Origin: Candidula unifasciata
Lineage: Eukaryota > Mollusca > Gastropoda > Stylommatophora > Geomitridae
Reading direction: 5' to 3'
NCBI GenBank assembly: GCA_905116865.2
Contig: CAJHNH020008458.1
Location: 5,001 to 69,000 of the forward strand
Length of the DNA: 64,000 nucleotides
Shown: in pieces, positions 23,201 to 27,806 of the stretch
Layout of the letters: each line of letters starts with the position of its first letter
Numbering within the stretch: the first letter of the stretch is position 1
The notes under the pieces: generated by a model
What the model was told of the DNA's origin: nothing
The model's database searches: none
What the model saw: only the letters and a program-made list of their open reading frames with translations
Translations under genes and position numbers: made by a program

Positions 23201-26200
23201 GAGCATTGATCTGGTTGCTATCTTATGTAGCTTAGTTTCTTTCTGTGCAGAACGGCTTATGGCCTGCCAGAGGCATCACACAAAGCATGAACTTCATAGC
23301 TCCAGCTACATTCATGAGCTGAATGACACATCTGTGAAATTACCCAAGGTTAAGCTGTGATAGCTCCAGAATCTCTCTGTTTCAAGTAGTAGTTCAGTCA
23401 GCCAGGAGCCATCTCCTTAATGGCGGTTGCCTGCAAGAATCTCCCCACTTTCTGTATCAAGTAGTAGTTCAGTCAGCCAGGAGCCATCTCCATAATGGCG
23501 GTTGCCTGCAAGAATCTCCCCACTTTCTGTATCAAGTAGTAGTTCAGTCAGCCAGGAGCCATCTCCATAATGGAGGTTGCCTGCAAGAATCTCCCCACTT
23601 TCTGTATCAAGTAGTAGTTCAGTCAGCCAGGAGCCATCTCCATAATGGAGGTTGCCTGCAAGAATCTCCCCACTTTCTGTTTCAGATAGTTGTTTCATAA
23701 ATCAGCACAATGCTTGTGTCCCTGGGCTAATTTGTAACTTTCTGTTTCATTGTATTTTTGTTCAGGAATCACCAAAACCAGAACCAGTTGTTAAGACAAA
23801 TGATTCACAGCCTGCGAACTGGAGGCAGCAGTTATCTGTGAGGCAGAAGAACTCTGTTCCTCCCAAAAGTAAGTTGTTGTCTTCTTCTTCTTCTTCTTCT
23901 TCTTCTTCATGTTCACTGCCTGTAAACTGCGGCGGAAAGTTCTGGTTGTTCATCCACCTTTAGACTTGTTCCGGAACCTGAGTGTTGCATGCACATCCAT
24001 TTTACAGATCTGACTTTAATTGTGTGCAGTTCCTTGCCTCTCAGGCAGATGCTCTCTGACTTGTAAGGAAACCCCCATTTAGTTTACTCTTATTTTTTTT
24101 TTTTTTTTTCATCGAACACCGGCTGTGAATTCCAGTGGAAGGTCCCGGTTAATCGTCCGCTTGGACTTTTGGCTTTCACCTGGACCTGATTTTTGCGTGT
24201 ACAACCGTTTTTCATTTCCCTGCCTCTTGGGCAGCTGTACGCCGACTTCAAAGGAAGACGTCAGGCCTATTTCTAGGGTGACTGTGGCCATTGTTTTGTG
24301 TGGGTCGAGACTTTGCCTGATTTGTGTGGTGTCCGCCTTGTCTCCTTCGCCGCAGGTATTGCCCCCGGAGTACCCCTTTGGGGCAGCCCCCTGTGGAACA
24401 GTTGGCCCTCAAGGGAAGGCAGGGGCAGATCATGGGCATTCCCCGCCATCCAAGGAGGCTTCCATGCATGCAGAGCCGGCACATGGCGCTCTGGTTCTGG
24501 GCTCACCCAAGGAATCGTCACGTCCTGCACATGCCTGCTTAACCTCACAACCGTATCAGGCCTCCCGCTCGACAGGGGCTGCGCCCTCTGGAAGTCAGCG
24601 GGGAGCAGCCCGTGGGTTTTGGACTTTTGTGACCACACAGATAGGTACATTAGCCCGACAGAATTTCACATCCTGAATCAGGCATATCGTTATCAGTTTT
24701 TGTCCCAACACTCGGGCGAGTGGGGTCTTTGGGTGTGGACATTCGGCCTTTTTCAGTTCAGTGCAAATTTTGATGGTCAGATTTTGATCTGTATGATCTA
24801 GTTTTGTCGGACATTTAGGCTTAGCCATCCGATGGATGGTTGCTGTTGTGGTGTACCACAGCGCGGTGACGACGACACTGAGGGTTAACCGAGGATGTAC
24901 GTGACTGGCCAGCCTATGGATGGTTGCTGTTGTGGTGCACCTCAGCGCGGTGACGACGACACTGAGGGCCAACCGAGGATGCACAAGGATGGCCAGCCCA
25001 TGTATGGTTGCTGTTGTGGTGCACCTCAGCGCGGTGACGACGACACTGAGAATTAACCGAGGATGAGCATTGAGCAATGTTCTCTTTACTCAGCAGTCTT
25101 TTAACCAAGGGTTGTAATTTTAGCAGTTGACTCTTATGACATGCTTGTTGGGGAGGCAGTGGGTCTATTTTGGTTACCCCAACAAAGAAGCCTTGGAACC
25201 CAAAGGCGGATAAGTTGTTGTAACCATTATCATGCTGGTCTGCCTTTAAAAACAGTTGTTGGCGCCTTTCCATCTGTCCAGATGATCCCGCGCAGTTTTG
25301 TAGAGATCATGTCTTGTCCATGCAGCAGGATCCATTTCTTCTCTTGCTTTGTTAACTTCAGGAAAGGTGTTGCCATTAAATTTAAAGAAAAAATGCGGCA
25401 GAAGCTACCGGATAAGAAAAGTATTGATCTGTCTGCTTGTTGTAGCTTCCTTCTTATACCTGCTGCCAACCAAGGCTAAGGGCCTGGTTTGTTCTAACAT
25501 TATGTTTTTAGGTTTCATTTCTTTATCCTAAAATGAGGCTAGTATCCTCTTCAGTGCAGTCCTCCGCTGGAACCACTGGCACAAATGGGATTGGTATATG
25601 AGGCCACTTGCTATTTTCTGAATCTCAGTTCACAACACAAATCACGTTGCACACAGTCGAAAAATATTCAAAATGAAATCCGCAGATCACAGGGGCGTAC
25701 CATGCTTTGAACTCAGTAGCTGGGCAATGGAACTATATTCTTTCAGTCTACATATGTAGGAAAATGCAACAGCTAACTATTGTCAGAAGCAAAAAAGTTT
25801 GGAAATGTGATTGCCTGATTACCGGACAGTTTCTGTGAAGTTCTTGCCTTGTACAGTTTCTTGACAGCCATTCTGTGGGGAAAAACTGAATGATGTGGGG
25901 GGAACATCTAGTGCAATTAAGTATCTTCTCTCAAAGAAAAATGCAGCTTCAGCCAGTCCTTTTTTTGACATCACTTTGTTTTGTGTATGGACAGTTCTTT
26001 GTAATCTTTATTTACTCTTTTACCACTTGGAGTCGAAAGAGATATAAAGTCCTCTGTCTTGCCCTTCTGACCATCTCTACTATTGACATATTGTGCTGTT
26101 GTAGAGTTTCTCTGATGTTATCTTTCCATCTTGTTCTTGGTCTAATAGGGCCCCGGAACCCACACGGGGAATTTCAAGATATATAACATCAGATGCATGT

Positions 26201-27721
26201 GCACACTTCTTCTATATTCAGTTTGTGCTTATTTCTTCCTGTTCTCATTACTTCTGTCTTTTCAATTGCTGAATGTAAACTTATCTAGTAAAACTGCACA
26301 ACAGCACATAGTTTTCTATTGAAAACTGCTGAATGTAAAACTGGCTGGTAACATCACACAACAGCACATAGTTTTCTATGGAAAATTGCTGAATGTAAAC
26401 TTATCTAGTAAAACTGCACAACAGCACATAGTTTTCTATGGAAAATTGTTGAATGTAAAACTGGCTGGTAACATCACACAACAGCACATAGTTTTCTATG
26501 GAAAACTGCTGAATGTAAAACTGGCTGGTAACATCACACAACAGCACATAGTTTTTTATGGAAAACCTGCTGAATGTAAAACTGGCTGGTAACATCACAC
26601 AACAGCACATAGTTTTCTATGGAAAATTGCTGAATGTAAACTTATCTAGTAAAACTGCACAACAGCACATAGTTTTCTATGGAAAATTGTTGAATGTAAA
26701 ACTGGCTGGTAACATCACACAACAGCACATAGTTTTCTATGGAAAACTGCTGAATGTAAAACTGGCTGGTAACATCACACAACAGCACATAGTTTTTTAT
26801 GGAAAATTGCTGAATGTAAACTTATCTAGTAAAACTGCACAACAGCACATAGTTTTCTATGGAAAATTGCTGAATGTAAAACTGGCTGGTAACATCACAC
26901 AACAGCACATAGTTTTCTATGGAAAACCTGCTGAATGTAAAACTGGCTGGTAACATCACACAACAGCACATAGTTTTCTATGGAAAATTGCTGAATGTAA
27001 ACTTACCTAGTAAAACTGCACAACAGCACATAGTTTTCTATGGAAAATTGCTGAATGTAAAACTGGCTGGTAACATCACACAACAGCACATAGTTTTCTA
27101 TGGAAAACTGCTGAATGTAAAACTGGCAGGTAACATCACACAACAGCACATAGTTTTCTATGGAAAATTGCTGAATCCAAAACTGGCTTGTAACATCACA
27201 CGGCAGCACACAGGGTTGTCCATGGCAAATTGCTGAATGTAAACTTACCTAGTTAAACCACACAACAGCACACAAGAGTTTTCCATGGCACTTTGTTCAG
27301 TATAAAATTACCTGGTAAAACCACACAACAGCCCTTAAAGTTTGTCCATGGTAATTTACTGAATGTAAAACCCACACAACAGCACACAGTTTTCCATGGC
27401 ACCTTGCTCAGTATAAAATGACCTAGTAAAACCACACAACAGCCCATAAATGCTAGGGTTTGTTTGTGACATCCTGTGAAGGATACGAAACTAATGTAAA
27501 AATCGTTGATGCTATTTACATGTAAAAACCTTTCGGCCACTATCATTATTGTTGCAGACACAGAGAAATCCAAACAGGACAGTACGCCAGAATGGGCGAA
27601 GGCTTCAATAAAGAGAAGGCAGAGGTTGATTGGTGAGTAGAATGTTCTTCTTGCTTGATATTGATATAGGTGTGTTATGTCTGTGTGGGTTCTCTGTGTG
27701 TGTTTTTTTAATGTGTTGTGT

Positions 27722-27806
<85 letters not shown>

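Noticed and set aside
24125..25273. Several frames of 120-183 codons on both strands in family C
   Set aside because: GC-rich repeat sequence with overlapping opposite frames and no recognisable domain.
26386..27236. LLNVKLAGNITQQHIV repeat frames
   Set aside because: The 60-bp array is a multiple of 3, so any stop-free unit stays open. It lies in an intron.
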